42,924 nt of DNA, from assembly GCA_903885165.1 (NCBI GenBank), contig CAISHO010000122.1, forward strand, positions 1 through 42,924, in the 5' to 3' direction. The position numbers were made by a program, and so were the translations under genes. The notes beneath the pieces are model-generated. The model worked only from the letters and a program-made list of their open reading frames with translations. It was not told the DNA's origin and did no database searches. This DNA comes from an uncultured Nitrosomonadales bacterium. Lineage in GTDB: Bacteria > Pseudomonadota > Gammaproteobacteria > Burkholderiales > Gallionellaceae. Positions 33,653-42,924 of this stretch are shown piece by piece. How positions within the stretch are numbered: the stretch's first letter is position 1; each line of letters begins with the position of its first letter.

Positions 33653-35080
33653 TTATGGCTGAATCTTAGTGACCGGTTCGGCCTTCTCGCCCCAGCCGCC
33701 GCCCAGTGCCTGGATCAGCGCAACGTCAGCCGTTAAGCGCTGGCCCGAAATCAGCAGCGCCGAATTGTGCGCCGTATAGGCTGCGGTCTGTGCTGTGATG
33801 ACATTCAAGTAAGACACCGTGCCGGCCTTGTATTGGTCGGTCGCCAGACGCAAAGACTTGTCCGTCGCGGCCACGGACAGCTTTTGTAAACCGGCTTCTT
33901 CATTCAGAATCGCGGCGGCGGCAAGCTGATCTTCCACCTGCTGCAAGGCCGTCAGTCCCAATTGCCGGTATTGGGCGACGGCAGCCTGATAGCTCGCCTG
34001 ACTTTGTGCGACCCCGGCTGTGCGTGCGCCGCCATCAAAAATCGTTTCCGCCAAGGACGGTCCCATAGACCAGAATACGTTGGGAGCGGAGAGCAAGTTG
34101 GTAAAGGTCGGGCTGCGCCAGCCGCGAGAACCTGACAGTGTGAGCGCGGGGAAGTAGGCGGATTTGGCGACCCCAATTAGCGCATTGGCTGCGGCAACCT
34201 GTCGTTCAGCAGCTATTAGATCGGGGCGTCGCAGCAATAGTTGCGAGGGCAGACCGGCGGGGATCATTTGTGGTTCAGGTAAGCCGGGCATAGCGGACAG
34301 ACTGAAGTTGGCGGGTGCTTCGCCGGTCAGTACGGCAATCGCATGTTCCAGTTGCGAACGCTGGATGCCAAATGTGACCTGCTGTACGCGGGCAGTAGCC
34401 AATTGCGATTCGGCCAGCGCGACATCGGCCTGTGTGACGATACCCGCCTGATAGCGGTTTTGCGTGATCTTCAGGTTTTTCTCGTAAGCGGCGACCGTGT
34501 CCTTGGCTAGTGCTGTCTGACTGTCTAGTTGGCGGATCAGGAAATAATCCTGCGCCAGCGTGCCTTGCAAACTTAACAAGGCCGCATGCAGTGTCTCTGC
34601 ACTGGCATCGCTACTGGCCTGGTTAGATTCGACCTGACGGCGTACTTTGCCCCAGAAATCGGGTATCCAGCTGGCGGTGAGACTCACCGTTTTGCCGGAG
34701 ACCTGCGTGGTGGTGACCGCACCCGTGGTGGTTGAAACGCCGCCGGACGAGGTTTTGGTGGAGGAAACGGTCGCACCCACGGTCGGATATTCAGCAGCGC
34801 GAGCAGCATCAGTCAGCGCTAGCGCTTGCTGGTGTGCGTAGTACGAGGCGCGCAGACTCTGGTTGGCCGCTTCAACCCGGGATTCGAGCTGGTTGAGCGT
34901 TTCATCGCCGAAGATCGTCCACCAGGCGTCATTATTTAAGACAGGTGAGCCTGTCTGCACCCAGCCTCTGTCTTCTTTGAATTGTGCGGGTATATCCATC
35001 GTCGGGCGCTGGTAGTCCGGGCCCATCGCACAACCGGCAAGTGTAATTGCTAATATATTGATTTTAAAAGATAATTTCAT
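33653..35080 (-). CDS. NodT-family outer membrane factor lipoprotein (475 aa)
   Basis: TolC-like outer membrane factor of the NodT/OprM type. The N-terminus has a lipobox-like ITLAGCAMGPDYQRP, with the lipidated cysteine at about residue 17. The two channel repeats (LRASYYAHQQALALTDAARAAE-type helix and YKAGTVSYLNVITAQ) follow. It is the last gene of the mdt operon and overlaps mdtC by 4 bases (ATGA). It should provide the outer-membrane duct for the MdtABC pump. Confidence 0.94.
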   Translation of the reverse strand: MKLSFKINILAITLAGCAMGPDYQRPTMDIPAQFKEDRGWVQTGSPVLNNDAWWTIFGDETLNQLESRVEAANQSLRASYYAHQQALALTDAARAAEYPTVGATVSSTKTSSGGVSTTTGAVTTTQVSGKTVSLTASWIPDFWGKVRRQVESNQASSDASAETLHAALLSLQGTLAQDYFLIRQLDSQTALAKDTVAAYEKNLKITQNRYQAGIVTQADVALAESQLATARVQQVTFGIQRSQLEHAIAVLTGEAPANFSLSAMPGLPEPQMIPAGLPSQLLLRRPDLIAAERQVAAANALIGVAKSAYFPALTLSGSRGWRSPTFTNLLSAPNVFWSMGPSLAETIFDGGARTAGVAQSQASYQAAVAQYRQLGLTALQQVEDQLAAAAILNEEAGLQKLSVAATDKSLRLATDQYKAGTVSYLNVITAQTAAYTAHNSALLISGQRLTADVALIQALGGGWGEKAEPVTKIQP

Positions 35081-38000
35081 ATTGTTCCTTGCGGTGTTTT
35101 GCGGGATAGTCGCCTTGCCCAGCGAAATCGTCCCCAGTGGCGCATTTTGTCCAGTTGCAGATAGATAACGGGCGTGGTGTACAGGGTAAGCAGTTGACTG
35201 ACGATCAGGCCTCCGGCGATGGAAATACCCAGCGGCTGGCGCAATTCGGCGCCGTTCCCGGTGATGAGGGCCAGCGGCAGTGCGGTGAACAGGGCGGCCA
35301 GCGTGGTCATCAGGATGGGGCGCAGGCGCAGTAGACAGGCCTGATGAATGGCCTCGGCAGGGCTCGCCCCCGTGTCACGTTCGAGTTGAATCGCGAAATC
35401 GACCATCAGGATGGCATTCTTCTTGACGATACCGATCAACAGAAACACGCCGATCAGTGCGATGATGGAAAAGTCTGTGTGCGACCAGAGCAACGCCAGC
35501 ACAGCACCCATGCCTGCCGAGGGGAGAGTGGAGAGTATGGTTAATGGGTGAATGGTGCTCTCGTAGAGTATGCCTAGCACGATGTAGATGACTAAAATCG
35601 CCGTGAAGATAAACAAAGGTTGGTTATTCATAGTGTCGGCAAACAGTTTGGCCGTGCCTTGAAATCCGCCCTGTATCGTGCCTGGCAGGCCGATCTGTGC
35701 CATCGCCAGGGCGATTTTCCCCTGCGCCTGGCCTAAAGACACCGTTTTTTCCAGATTAAATGAAATCGTCGAAGCGGCAAACAGGCCTTGATGATTGACC
35801 ACCAGCGGTGTATTGCCCATCTCGTAGTGAGCCAGTGCGGACAGGGGTATTTTCTGTCCTGTGCTGCCGATCAGATAGAGGCTGTTCAGGGCGTCAGGGC
35901 GTTGCAGAAAGGGTGCATCAGCCTCCATCACCACACGATACTGGTTGAGCGGCGCATAGATGGTCGAGATCAGGCGCTGGCCGAAGGCGTCATTGAGCGT
36001 CTGGTCTATGGTGTTGATAGAAATTCCGTAACGCGCGGCGGCATCGCGGTCGATCATCAGCTGAATTTGCAATCCCTTGCTTTGCTGATCGGTGTTGACA
36101 TCGGTCAGCCCGGCTATATGTCTGAAGGCTTCCAGTACACGCGGCTCCCAGGTGCGCAATTCATTTAAATCACCGGATTGCAAGGTGTACTGGTAGAGCG
36201 CGGGGGAAGGCCGGCCACCCGCACGGATGTCCTGAACAGGGGCTAAAAATACTTGTGCACCGGGTATGCTGGACAGCTTGCGTCTGAGATTACCAATCAC
36301 GGTGGTCGCATCTGGCCGTTCCTTATAGGGTGCCAGACTCATGAAGACAAAGCCGCCGTTGGTGCCGCCGCCGCCGGTAAAGGCGACTACGTTTTGCACG
36401 GCAGGATCATTCTTGATAATCGCTACGATTTGGATGAGCTTTTTGGACATGGCCTGGAACGAAATCGCTTGGTCAGCCTGTATGTTGCCGGTCACCAGCC
36501 CCGTGTCTTGGGTTGGAAAAAAACCTTTAGGAACAATCTGATACAGATAGATAGTAAAAGCGATGGTGGAAAAGAATACCAGCAACATCACCCGGTAATG
36601 CTTTAGCGACCAGGTGAGAGAAACATCATAAGCGTGCAACAGTTTGTTGAATCCGGCTTCACCAATTGCGGCAAAACGACCGGGTGGTGCATCGCTGCGT
36701 GCCTTGAGCAGGCGTGAGGCTAACATCGGCGTGACGGTGAGCGAGACGATCAGGGAGATGAAAATCGCAATCGACAAGGTCGCGGCAAATTCGCGAAATA
36801 ACCTGCCGATGATGCCGCCCATCAGCAACACCGGCAAAAATACCGCAACCAGCGACAAGCTCATCGACAACACGGTGAAACCGACCTCCTGTGCGCCCTG
36901 CAAGGCCGCCTGCATGGGGTGCATGCCTTTTTCCACGTGGCGCATGATATTTTCCAGCACGACCACGGCATCGTCCACGACAAAGCCGGTGGCGACGATC
37001 AGCGCCATCAGCGATAAATTATCCAGGCTGTAATCCATTAAATACATGGCGGCGAAAGTGCCGACCAGCGACAGCGGTACGGCGATGGCCGGAATCAAGG
37101 TGGCGCGCCAGTCGCGCAGGAATAAAAATACCACCAGTGCGACTAAGGCGACCGACAGCAGTAGCGTGCTTTCCGAGTCATGCAAGGAGGCGCGTATCGT
37201 CACGGTGCGGTCTAGCATCACTGTGACCTGTATCGCTTGGGGAATAGAGGCGGCGAGCACCGGTAGTTCGGCCTTGATCGCCTCCACTGCGTCTATGATG
37301 TTAGCGCCCGGTTGACGGGAGATGATCAGTTGTACTGAAGGTTTACCGTTGGCCATGCCCATGTTGCGCAAATTCTGCGAGTTGGCCGTGATGCGCGCGA
37401 CCTGATCGAGCCGGATGGCGACGCCGTTGCGGTAGGCGATGATTTGTCTGGCATAGTCGTAGGGGGTGGTCAGTTGGTCATTGGCCTGTATCTGCCAGCG
37501 GTGCTGATCGTCTTCGATCGCCCCCTTGGGCGCGTTGATGTTGCTGGTGGCTATTCCTTGTCTTACTTGTTCCAGACTCAGCCCCATGTTGTTGATCTGA
37601 TCCAAGTCGAGTGCGACCCGCACGGCTGGCAGGGCGGCGCCGCCCACCGTCACCATCCCGACTCCGGGTAGTTGCGAGATCTTCTGCGCCAGTATGCTGG
37701 AGGCGGCATCGTACATCTGGCTGGTTTCCAGTGTTTTTGAAGTCAGCGACAAGATCATGATGGGCGCATCGGCCGGATTGACCTTACGGTAGGTCGGATT
37801 CGCCGTCATGCCGGTGGGCAGCAGGGGACGCGCGGCATTGATGGCCGCCTGAACTTCGCGCGAGGCGGTATTGATACCCTTGGATAAATCGAACTGCAGC
37901 GTGATATTGGTGTTGCCCAGTGAACTCGACGAGGTCATCTCCGCGATTCCCGCGATGCGCCCCAGCGCACGTTCCAGCGGTGTCGCGACGGTGGCCGCCA

Positions 38001-38175
38001 TCACATCGGGACTGGCTCCCGGCAGGCTGGCCTGTACACTGATGGTGGGGAAATCCACCTGCGGCAAGGGGGAGACGGGCAGCAACTTAAAGGCGATCGC
38101 ACCGGCCAGCAGAATAGCCAGTGCCAGCAGGGTGGTGCCTATCGGTCGTCGAATGAACGGGGCGGAAAAGTTCAC
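35077..38175 (-). CDS. mdtC: RND efflux permease, MdtC type (1032 aa)
   Basis: Full-length proton-driven RND pump with 12 membrane helices and two large periplasmic domains. N-terminal [19 protein letters not shown] and [18 protein letters not shown] are typical, as are the helix 4 region with the proton-relay acidic pair ([16 protein letters not shown]) and the C-terminal [14 protein letters not shown]. The start is GTG, overlapping the mdtB stop by 4 bases. In E. coli MdtB and MdtC form a B2C heterotrimer that exports bile salts, novobiocin and related compounds. The position after mdtB and before an outer membrane factor supports the assignment. Confidence 0.94.
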   Translation of the reverse strand: MNFSAPFIRRPIGTTLLALAILLAGAIAFKLLPVSPLPQVDFPTISVQASLPGASPDVMAATVATPLERALGRIAGIAEMTSSSSLGNTNITLQFDLSKGINTASREVQAAINAARPLLPTGMTANPTYRKVNPADAPIMILSLTSKTLETSQMYDAASSILAQKISQLPGVGMVTVGGAALPAVRVALDLDQINNMGLSLEQVRQGIATSNINAPKGAIEDDQHRWQIQANDQLTTPYDYARQIIAYRNGVAIRLDQVARITANSQNLRNMGMANGKPSVQLIISRQPGANIIDAVEAIKAELPVLAASIPQAIQVTVMLDRTVTIRASLHDSESTLLLSVALVALVVFLFLRDWRATLIPAIAVPLSLVGTFAAMYLMDYSLDNLSLMALIVATGFVVDDAVVVLENIMRHVEKGMHPMQAALQGAQEVGFTVLSMSLSLVAVFLPVLLMGGIIGRLFREFAATLSIAIFISLIVSLTVTPMLASRLLKARSDAPPGRFAAIGEAGFNKLLHAYDVSLTWSLKHYRVMLLVFFSTIAFTIYLYQIVPKGFFPTQDTGLVTGNIQADQAISFQAMSKKLIQIVAIIKNDPAVQNVVAFTGGGGTNGGFVFMSLAPYKERPDATTVIGNLRRKLSSIPGAQVFLAPVQDIRAGGRPSPALYQYTLQSGDLNELRTWEPRVLEAFRHIAGLTDVNTDQQSKGLQIQLMIDRDAAARYGISINTIDQTLNDAFGQRLISTIYAPLNQYRVVMEADAPFLQRPDALNSLYLIGSTGQKIPLSALAHYEMGNTPLVVNHQGLFAASTISFNLEKTVSLGQAQGKIALAMAQIGLPGTIQGGFQGTAKLFADTMNNQPLFIFTAILVIYIVLGILYESTIHPLTILSTLPSAGMGAVLALLWSHTDFSIIALIGVFLLIGIVKKNAILMVDFAIQLERDTGASPAEAIHQACLLRLRPILMTTLAALFTALPLALITGNGAELRQPLGISIAGGLIVSQLLTLYTTPVIYLQLDKMRHWGRFRWARRLSRKTPQGTI

Positions 38176-41100
38176 GCGGCCAGATCCTTGTTGCTAAGAC
38201 GCTTGCTCCAGCGTGTCGCCAGACGGTCAAACGCCAGATAGATCACCGGCGTGGTAAACAGTGTGAGCAACTGAGAGAGCAACAGACCGCCCACCAGCGT
38301 GATACCCAGCGGCTGGCGCAGTTCCGCGCCCATCCCGCCGCCTATGATTAGCGGTACCGCACCGAACAGTGCGGCAAAAGTGGTCATCAGTATCGGGCGT
38401 AAGCGTAATTGCGCCGCCTGCAGGATCGCCTCCGTTGCCGACAAGCCCTCATTGCGTTGGGCATCGAGCGCGAAGTCCACCATGATGATGGCATTCTTTT
38501 GCACGATACCGATCAGTAGGATGATGCCGATGATGGCGATTACCGTCAGGCTGTTGCCGGATAGAATCAGGGCAAGCAATGCGCCGATGCCGGCTGAGGG
38601 CAGGGTGGATAAGATCGTGACCGGATGGACGAAACTTTCATACAGCACGCCCAACACGATGTACATTGTCACCACGGCTGCGAGCAACAGCCAGAGTTGG
38701 TTGGAAAGTGCGGCTTCAAAGGCGGCGGCTGCGCCCTGCATCTTCAGTGGAACGGAGGTGGGCAGTTCTGTTGCGGCTACACGGATCGCTGCCACCGCAG
38801 CACCGACTGAGGTGCCGCGCGCCAGATCGAACGAGATCATCGCGGCGGGGAATTGCCCCAGATGGTCGATTTCCAGCGGGCCGGTCTTTTGTTCGATTTG
38901 GGCGATCTGTGACAGCGGTACAGACGCGCCCGTGGCGGAGGTCAGATAGATACTGTCGAAGCCGCTCAAGCCTTGTCTGTCGGCAGGATCGAGTTGCAGC
39001 ACCACTCGGTATTGGGTGGACTGGGTGAAGATGGTCGAAATCAGTCGCTGGCCGAAGGCGCTGTAGAGCGCGCCGTCTATGCTGGCCACCGTGATGCCCA
39101 AGCGGGCTGCCGCATCGCGGTCGATGTTCACATAGGCTTGAAGTCCTTTGTTTTGCAGGCTGCTGGAGACGTCAGTCAGTTCCGGTAGATTGCGCAGTTT
39201 GTTCAGCAGCGTCTCGTTCCAGGTAGCCAGTTCAGCCATACTGGTGGCGGTGAGACTGAACTGGTAAGGGCTGCGGCTGACCAGATCGTCTATGGTCAAA
39301 TCCTGTACCGGGCGCAGAAACACCTCGATGCCGGACAGTTCCGTCGCGCTTTTCTGTAAACGGGCGATCACCGGGGTGACGCGTTCACCGCGCTGTTCCA
39401 GCGGTTTTAAGCTGATCAGCATGCGGCCGCTGTTGAGTGTGGTGTTGGCACCGTCTACGCCGATAAAGGACGAGATACTCGCCACGGCCGGATCTTTTAG
39501 CAGAGTATCGACCAGCACCTGTTGCTGGCGGTTCATCGCTTCGAACGAGGTGGATTGCGGGGCAACCGTGATGGCTTGAATTATCCCCGTGTCTTCGACC
39601 GGGAAAAATCCCTTAGGAATCAATATGTATAACAATACGGTCAGCGCCAGAGTGATACCTGCGGCGATCAATGTCAGCGACTGGTGCTGTAATACCTTCA
39701 GCAAGGCGCGGCCATACAGTGCGATCAGGCGGTCGAATTGCTCCCCGCTCCAGCGCAACAGGCGGCCGTGTTGTTCATCCGGTACGTGTTTTAGCAGTCT
39801 GGCGCTGAGCATGGGGGTGAAGGTCAACGACACGGCGGCGGAGATCAGGATCGCTACCGCTAACGTGACGGCGAATTCGCGGAATAAGCGGCCGACTACA
39901 TCGCCCATAAACAGCAATGGAATCAGTACGGCGATTAGCGAAAAAGTCAGCGAAATGATGGTGAAACCGATCTGTTTGGCGCCTTTTAACGCCGCCTGCA
40001 TGGGCGGCTCACCCTGCTCGATATAACGCGCGATATTTTCTATCATCACGATTGCGTCATCTACCACGAAACCTGTGGCGATGGTCAGCGCCATCAGAGT
40101 CAGGTTGTTGATGGAGAATCCCGCCAGATAGATCACGCCGAAAGTGCCGATCAGGGACAGTGGAACGGCCATCGCCGGAATGAAGGTGGCGCGCACGCTG
40201 CGCAGGAACAGGAAGATGACCAGTACCACCAGCACCACCGAGAGCATCAGCTCGAATTTCACATCGGAAATGGCCGAACGGATGGTCACGGTGCGATCCG
40301 ATAATACGGTCAAATTAGTCGCACCGGGCAGACTGGTGCGCAACTGGGGGAGCAGTTCCTGTATGTGATCGACCACGGCGATGACGTTCGCTCCAGGCTG
40401 GCGCTGTACGTTGATGACGATGCCGGGTTGATGGTTGACGCGTGCGGCCAGCAGCGCATTTTCCGCGCCCTGACTGACCGATGCGACATCGGACAGTTTG
40501 ACCGGTGCGCCGCCCTTGTAGGCGATGATGAGGTTTTTGTAGTCGTCGACCGACTGCAACTGGTCGTTGGCATTGATAGTCAGTGCGCGTTCCGGGCCGT
40601 CAAAGCTGCCCTTGGGTGTATTGACATTAGCTGCCACGATAGACGCCTGCACGCTGGCCAGACTCAAGCCTTGTGCTGTGAGTTGGCGGCCGTTGACTTC
40701 CACCTTGACGGCGGGGCGCTGACCGCCGCTCAAACTGACCAGGCCTACACCGGCGACCTGAGAGAGTTTCTGCGCCAGGCGCGTGTCGGCGATGTCCTGC
40801 AACTGGGTGAGCGGCAGGGTGTCAGACGTCAGCCCCAGCGTGATCACCGGTGCATCGGCTGGATTGACCTTGGCGTAGATGGGCGGAGAGGGTAAATCTA
40901 GCGGTAAAAAACTGGTCGCGGCGTTGATGGCTGCCTGTACTTCCTGTTCTGCGACATCGAGCGGCAGAGTCAGATCGAAGCGCAGGGTGATGACCGATGC
41001 GCCGCCGGAACTGGCGGACCACATCTGCGATAAGCCGGGCATCTGGCCGAATTGCCGCTCCAGCGGTGAGGTGATCGAGGAGGTGATGACGTCGGGGCTG

Positions 41101-41303
41101 GCGCCGGGATAAATGGTGGTGACTTGTATGGTCGGATAATCGACCTCGGGGAGCGCCGATTGCGGCAGCAGCCGGTAGCCGACGAAACCCGCCAGCAGCA
41201 CCGCCAGCATCAGCAAGGTGGTCGCGATAGGGCGCAGTATGAACAGGCGTGACGGACTAGGTTCGCCTGATTCCTGATCAGGCGTGGTGTTGACCTCGCT
41301 CAT
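38172..41303 (-). CDS. mdtB: RND efflux permease, MdtB type (1043 aa)
   Basis: Paralogue of the downstream permease. Recognisable are [37 protein letters not shown], the helix 4 sequence [16 protein letters not shown] with its acidic pair, and [17 protein letters not shown] near the C-terminus. Length is complete. It follows the adaptor with a 4-base ATGA overlap and precedes mdtC the same way, so B and C should be made in coupled amounts for a mixed trimer. The B and C names follow the gene order and could be interchanged in function. Confidence 0.94.
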   Translation of the reverse strand: MSEVNTTPDQESGEPSPSRLFILRPIATTLLMLAVLLAGFVGYRLLPQSALPEVDYPTIQVTTIYPGASPDVITSSITSPLERQFGQMPGLSQMWSASSGGASVITLRFDLTLPLDVAEQEVQAAINAATSFLPLDLPSPPIYAKVNPADAPVITLGLTSDTLPLTQLQDIADTRLAQKLSQVAGVGLVSLSGGQRPAVKVEVNGRQLTAQGLSLASVQASIVAANVNTPKGSFDGPERALTINANDQLQSVDDYKNLIIAYKGGAPVKLSDVASVSQGAENALLAARVNHQPGIVINVQRQPGANVIAVVDHIQELLPQLRTSLPGATNLTVLSDRTVTIRSAISDVKFELMLSVVLVVLVIFLFLRSVRATFIPAMAVPLSLIGTFGVIYLAGFSINNLTLMALTIATGFVVDDAIVMIENIARYIEQGEPPMQAALKGAKQIGFTIISLTFSLIAVLIPLLFMGDVVGRLFREFAVTLAVAILISAAVSLTFTPMLSARLLKHVPDEQHGRLLRWSGEQFDRLIALYGRALLKVLQHQSLTLIAAGITLALTVLLYILIPKGFFPVEDTGIIQAITVAPQSTSFEAMNRQQQVLVDTLLKDPAVASISSFIGVDGANTTLNSGRMLISLKPLEQRGERVTPVIARLQKSATELSGIEVFLRPVQDLTIDDLVSRSPYQFSLTATSMAELATWNETLLNKLRNLPELTDVSSSLQNKGLQAYVNIDRDAAARLGITVASIDGALYSAFGQRLISTIFTQSTQYRVVLQLDPADRQGLSGFDSIYLTSATGASVPLSQIAQIEQKTGPLEIDHLGQFPAAMISFDLARGTSVGAAVAAIRVAATELPTSVPLKMQGAAAAFEAALSNQLWLLLAAVVTMYIVLGVLYESFVHPVTILSTLPSAGIGALLALILSGNSLTVIAIIGIILLIGIVQKNAIIMVDFALDAQRNEGLSATEAILQAAQLRLRPILMTTFAALFGAVPLIIGGGMGAELRQPLGITLVGGLLLSQLLTLFTTPVIYLAFDRLATRWSKRLSNKDLAA

Positions 41304-42526
41304 GGTTTACGTGATCCACCGCGTTTTGATGCGCCCTCAGTACCTGGCGCGATCAGTTTTACGGTGCTGCCATCCCTGAGTCGGTCGAGTCCATCGGTCA
41401 CAACGCGCTCACCGGCTTTGAGTCCAGCGCTAATCGTGGTGGTTCCTTGATTGCTCACCCCGATCGTGACTTTTCGCAAGGAAGCTTTTTCATTATTATC
41501 AACGACATACACGTATGTTCCGGGTGCCCCTGTCGCGATCGCGGAAGTTGGTACGGTCAGCGCGCTCTTAAGTGTGTCCACCAGCAGTCTCACGTTGATA
41601 AACTGGTTTGGAAACAGAGATACGTGTGTATTGGCAAATTCGGCCTTGATCATCACGGTGCCGGTTGCAGAATTGATTTGGTTATCCACGGCGGTGACTT
41701 TGCCCGCATCGAGCTGAGTCGTGCGCCGTTGATCCCAGGCTTGTACGGCGAGCGCGGAACTGTGCTGACGTTCGAGGATCTGCTGTAACTGGTTTTGCGG
41801 TACGGCAAACAGGGCGGTGATTGGCTGCACCTGTGCGATGGTCACGATTGGGGTAGAAGCTGCAGCCGTACCGGACAAGGCGCTGTTGCCGCCCCCGATG
41901 GCGCCCGTAGTGCCGACCATATTACCGACATCGACCTGACGTAAGCCCGCGATACCGGAAATGGGTGCTGTGATGCGGGTCCATTTTAGTTGCAAGGCGG
42001 CATTGTCCACAGTGGCCTTATCGGCGGCCACAGTTCCAGCCAGTTGCGCGACGGTGGTACGCTGATTAGCAACCTGTTGCGCGGCGATGGAATCCTGAGC
42101 CAGCAAGGTTTCATATCGCGCCAAATCGGATTGTGCACCGAGCAGTTGCGCCTGATCGCGAATCCATTGTGCCTGTGCCTGTTCCAGCAAGATCTGGTAG
42201 GGGCGCGGATCGATGGTGGCCAGGAGTTGTCCGGCTTTGACGGGCTGCCCTTCGTGAAAACTCACGTTGAGCAATTGTCCAGCAACGCGCGGCATGACAT
42301 TGACATAGTTGCGCGGTGCAACGGTTCCCTGCGCGTCTATCCATACCGGCATGGACTGTTGCTGCACGGTGCTAACGGCGACAGGAACTGGTGCATTCGC
42401 CCCCGGTTTTCCTTCACCTTCTTTTGCGTGAGCGATCGATAAAGTGCACACCAGCAGCGCAAAAGCAGTCAGGCGGCGTCGGTAGGAGGTGTGGAGTAAG
42501 AATGGCATATAAGTCCGGGTGAGCAT
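41300..42526 (-). CDS. mdtA: RND membrane-fusion protein, MdtA type (408 aa)
   Basis: Periplasmic adaptor. After an N-terminal signal/anchor region (hydrophobic [15 protein letters not shown]) come the beta-barrel start [21 protein letters not shown], the hairpin and lipoyl domains ([20 protein letters not shown]) and the membrane-proximal domain. It bridges MdtBC to the outer membrane factor. The ATG at 42526 lies only 13 bases from a TATAAT. An internal ATG at 42508 has a CGGA site at good distance and would start directly before the signal peptide, so it is a plausible true start. First gene of the four-gene operon. Confidence 0.92.
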   Translation of the reverse strand: MLTRTYMPFLLHTSYRRRLTAFALLVCTLSIAHAKEGEGKPGANAPVPVAVSTVQQQSMPVWIDAQGTVAPRNYVNVMPRVAGQLLNVSFHEGQPVKAGQLLATIDPRPYQILLEQAQAQWIRDQAQLLGAQSDLARYETLLAQDSIAAQQVANQRTTVAQLAGTVAADKATVDNAALQLKWTRITAPISGIAGLRQVDVGNMVGTTGAIGGGNSALSGTAAASTPIVTIAQVQPITALFAVPQNQLQQILERQHSSALAVQAWDQRRTTQLDAGKVTAVDNQINSATGTVMIKAEFANTHVSLFPNQFINVRLLVDTLKSALTVPTSAIATGAPGTYVYVVDNNEKASLRKVTIGVSNQGTTTISAGLKAGERVVTDGLDRLRDGSTVKLIAPGTEGASKRGGSRKP

Positions 42527-42539
42527 TCGAGTTGGCTGG

Positions 42540-42545
42540 ATTATA
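42540..42545 (-). promoter_or_regulatory. Probable -10 element of the mdt operon
   Basis: Perfect TATAAT on the minus strand, 13 bases before the longer mdtA start. No good -35 at 16-18 bases, so an activator may be needed. Transcription from here favours the internal mdtA start at 42508. Confidence 0.4.
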
Positions 42546-42732
42546 CGGAAAAATTCGTTAGCAATTTTAACTGAAACAAATTCTTACAACTTAACCCTTT
42601 TTGCAAACACTTTGCTTACATTTGGGCTCTAGTATGCATACACCAAAACAAGCAACAACCAGCACGATTCATTAAGCCTAGGATAAATGACACCTTGATA
42701 ACGATACTTTATTTTTTAAAAGGAAAATGGAA

Positions 42733-42924
42733 ATGAAAACTAAACAAATTACATCTGTACTGCTCGTCGCGCTCCTGGCTACTTCTTCTGTTTCCTATGC
42801 ATACGGAGATGGTCATCGCCATCACGGTCAGGACAGAGGAGGCCAGGACAGAGGAGGCCAGGACAGAGGAGGCCAGGACAGAGGAGGCCAGGACAGAGGA
42901 GGCCAGGACAGAGGAGGCCAGGAC
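42733..42924 (+). CDS. Exported repeat protein, GQDRG pentapeptides (3' part beyond the window)
   Basis: Partial: 64 codons to the window edge, no stop reached. A clean signal peptide (MKTKQ, hydrophobic core, cleavage after V-S-Y-A near residue 23) is followed by YGDGHRHH, a His-rich patch, then at least six pentapeptides G-Q-D-R-G encoded by a perfect 15-bp tandem repeat. The repeats are hydrophilic with balanced charge and probably disordered; function is unknown. An ATG two codons upstream (42727) is possible, but AGGA at 42721-42724 suits 42733 better. It is transcribed divergently from mdtA. Confidence 0.75.
   Translation, partial: MKTKQITSVLLVALLATSSVSYAYGDGHRHHGQDRGGQDRGGQDRGGQDRGGQDRGGQDRGGQD
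42829..42924 (+). repeat. 15-bp tandem repeat, at least 6.4 units, running off the window
   Basis: The unit CAGGACAGAGGAGGC repeats without any mismatch to the last base shown. It encodes Q-D-R-G-G with AGA for Arg in every unit. The absence of synonymous variation implies recent expansion or ongoing homogenisation. Confidence 0.97.

Noticed and set aside
35077-41303. MdtBC permeases as the missing CusA pump
   Set aside because: They have their own adaptor and outer membrane factor in one overlapping operon and show the drug-type (HAE) RND pattern.

Overview
The window looks like chromosome from a sulfur- (possibly also iron-) oxidising betaproteobacterium, probably near the Gallionellaceae or Sulfuricellaceae. 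I infer this from an Acidithiobacillus-type sulfide:quinone oxidoreductase, a QmoAB/HdrBC cluster, MdtABC-type RND genes and moderate GC content. No rRNA, tRNA, CRISPR array or complete insertion sequence was seen.

Layout. 1-1454: 3' part of mutL. 1738-3854: a small membrane protein and a 603-aa exported protein, both unrecognised. 3877-7500 (minus): an operon of two paralogous COG4705-type membrane proteins, an OmpR-type regulator and its sensor kinase. 8087-11360: MHS-type transporter, miaA and a lone cheR. 11576-14640: a PLP amino-acid decarboxylase converging on an exported adenosine deaminase. 14812-25638: a sulfur-metabolism region. On the minus strand a NarX/NarL-like soluble kinase and regulator lead into sqr, which ends at a clear terminator. 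On the plus strand a metallophosphoesterase is followed by qmoA, qmoB, hdrC, hdrB, a rhodanese and an unknown 131-aa protein, with a DUF934 gene on the opposite strand at the end. 26051-29639: a PhnD-like binding protein and a hybrid histidine kinase. 29741-32981: a metal-efflux operon (CzcI-like protein, CusC-type channel, CusB-CusF fusion) with no CusA pump, closed by a terminator. 33044-33448 (minus): a DUF1924 c-type cytochrome. 33653-42526 (minus): a complete MdtA-MdtB-MdtC-outer membrane factor operon. 42733-end: start of an exported protein with a 15-bp tandem repeat encoding G-Q-D-R-G.

How the genes may work together. SQR would oxidise sulfide to sulfane sulfur and pass electrons to quinone. 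QmoAB with HdrBC are flavin/FeS electron-transfer subunits; relatives connect APS reductase or sulfane-sulfur oxidation to the quinone pool. The rhodanese could carry sulfur. The cysteine-bearing NarX-like kinase between sqr and the qmo genes is a plausible regulator of both.

The most unusual feature is a 121-123 bp structured repeat present three times (6591-6713, 22402-22523, 25033-25153). One copy is translated as the N-terminus of a membrane protein, one separates qmoB from hdrC, and two supply the stop codon of the preceding gene. A second, heptameric repeat (CAATCCT) is inserted in frame in both mutL and miaA and lies upstream of cheR.
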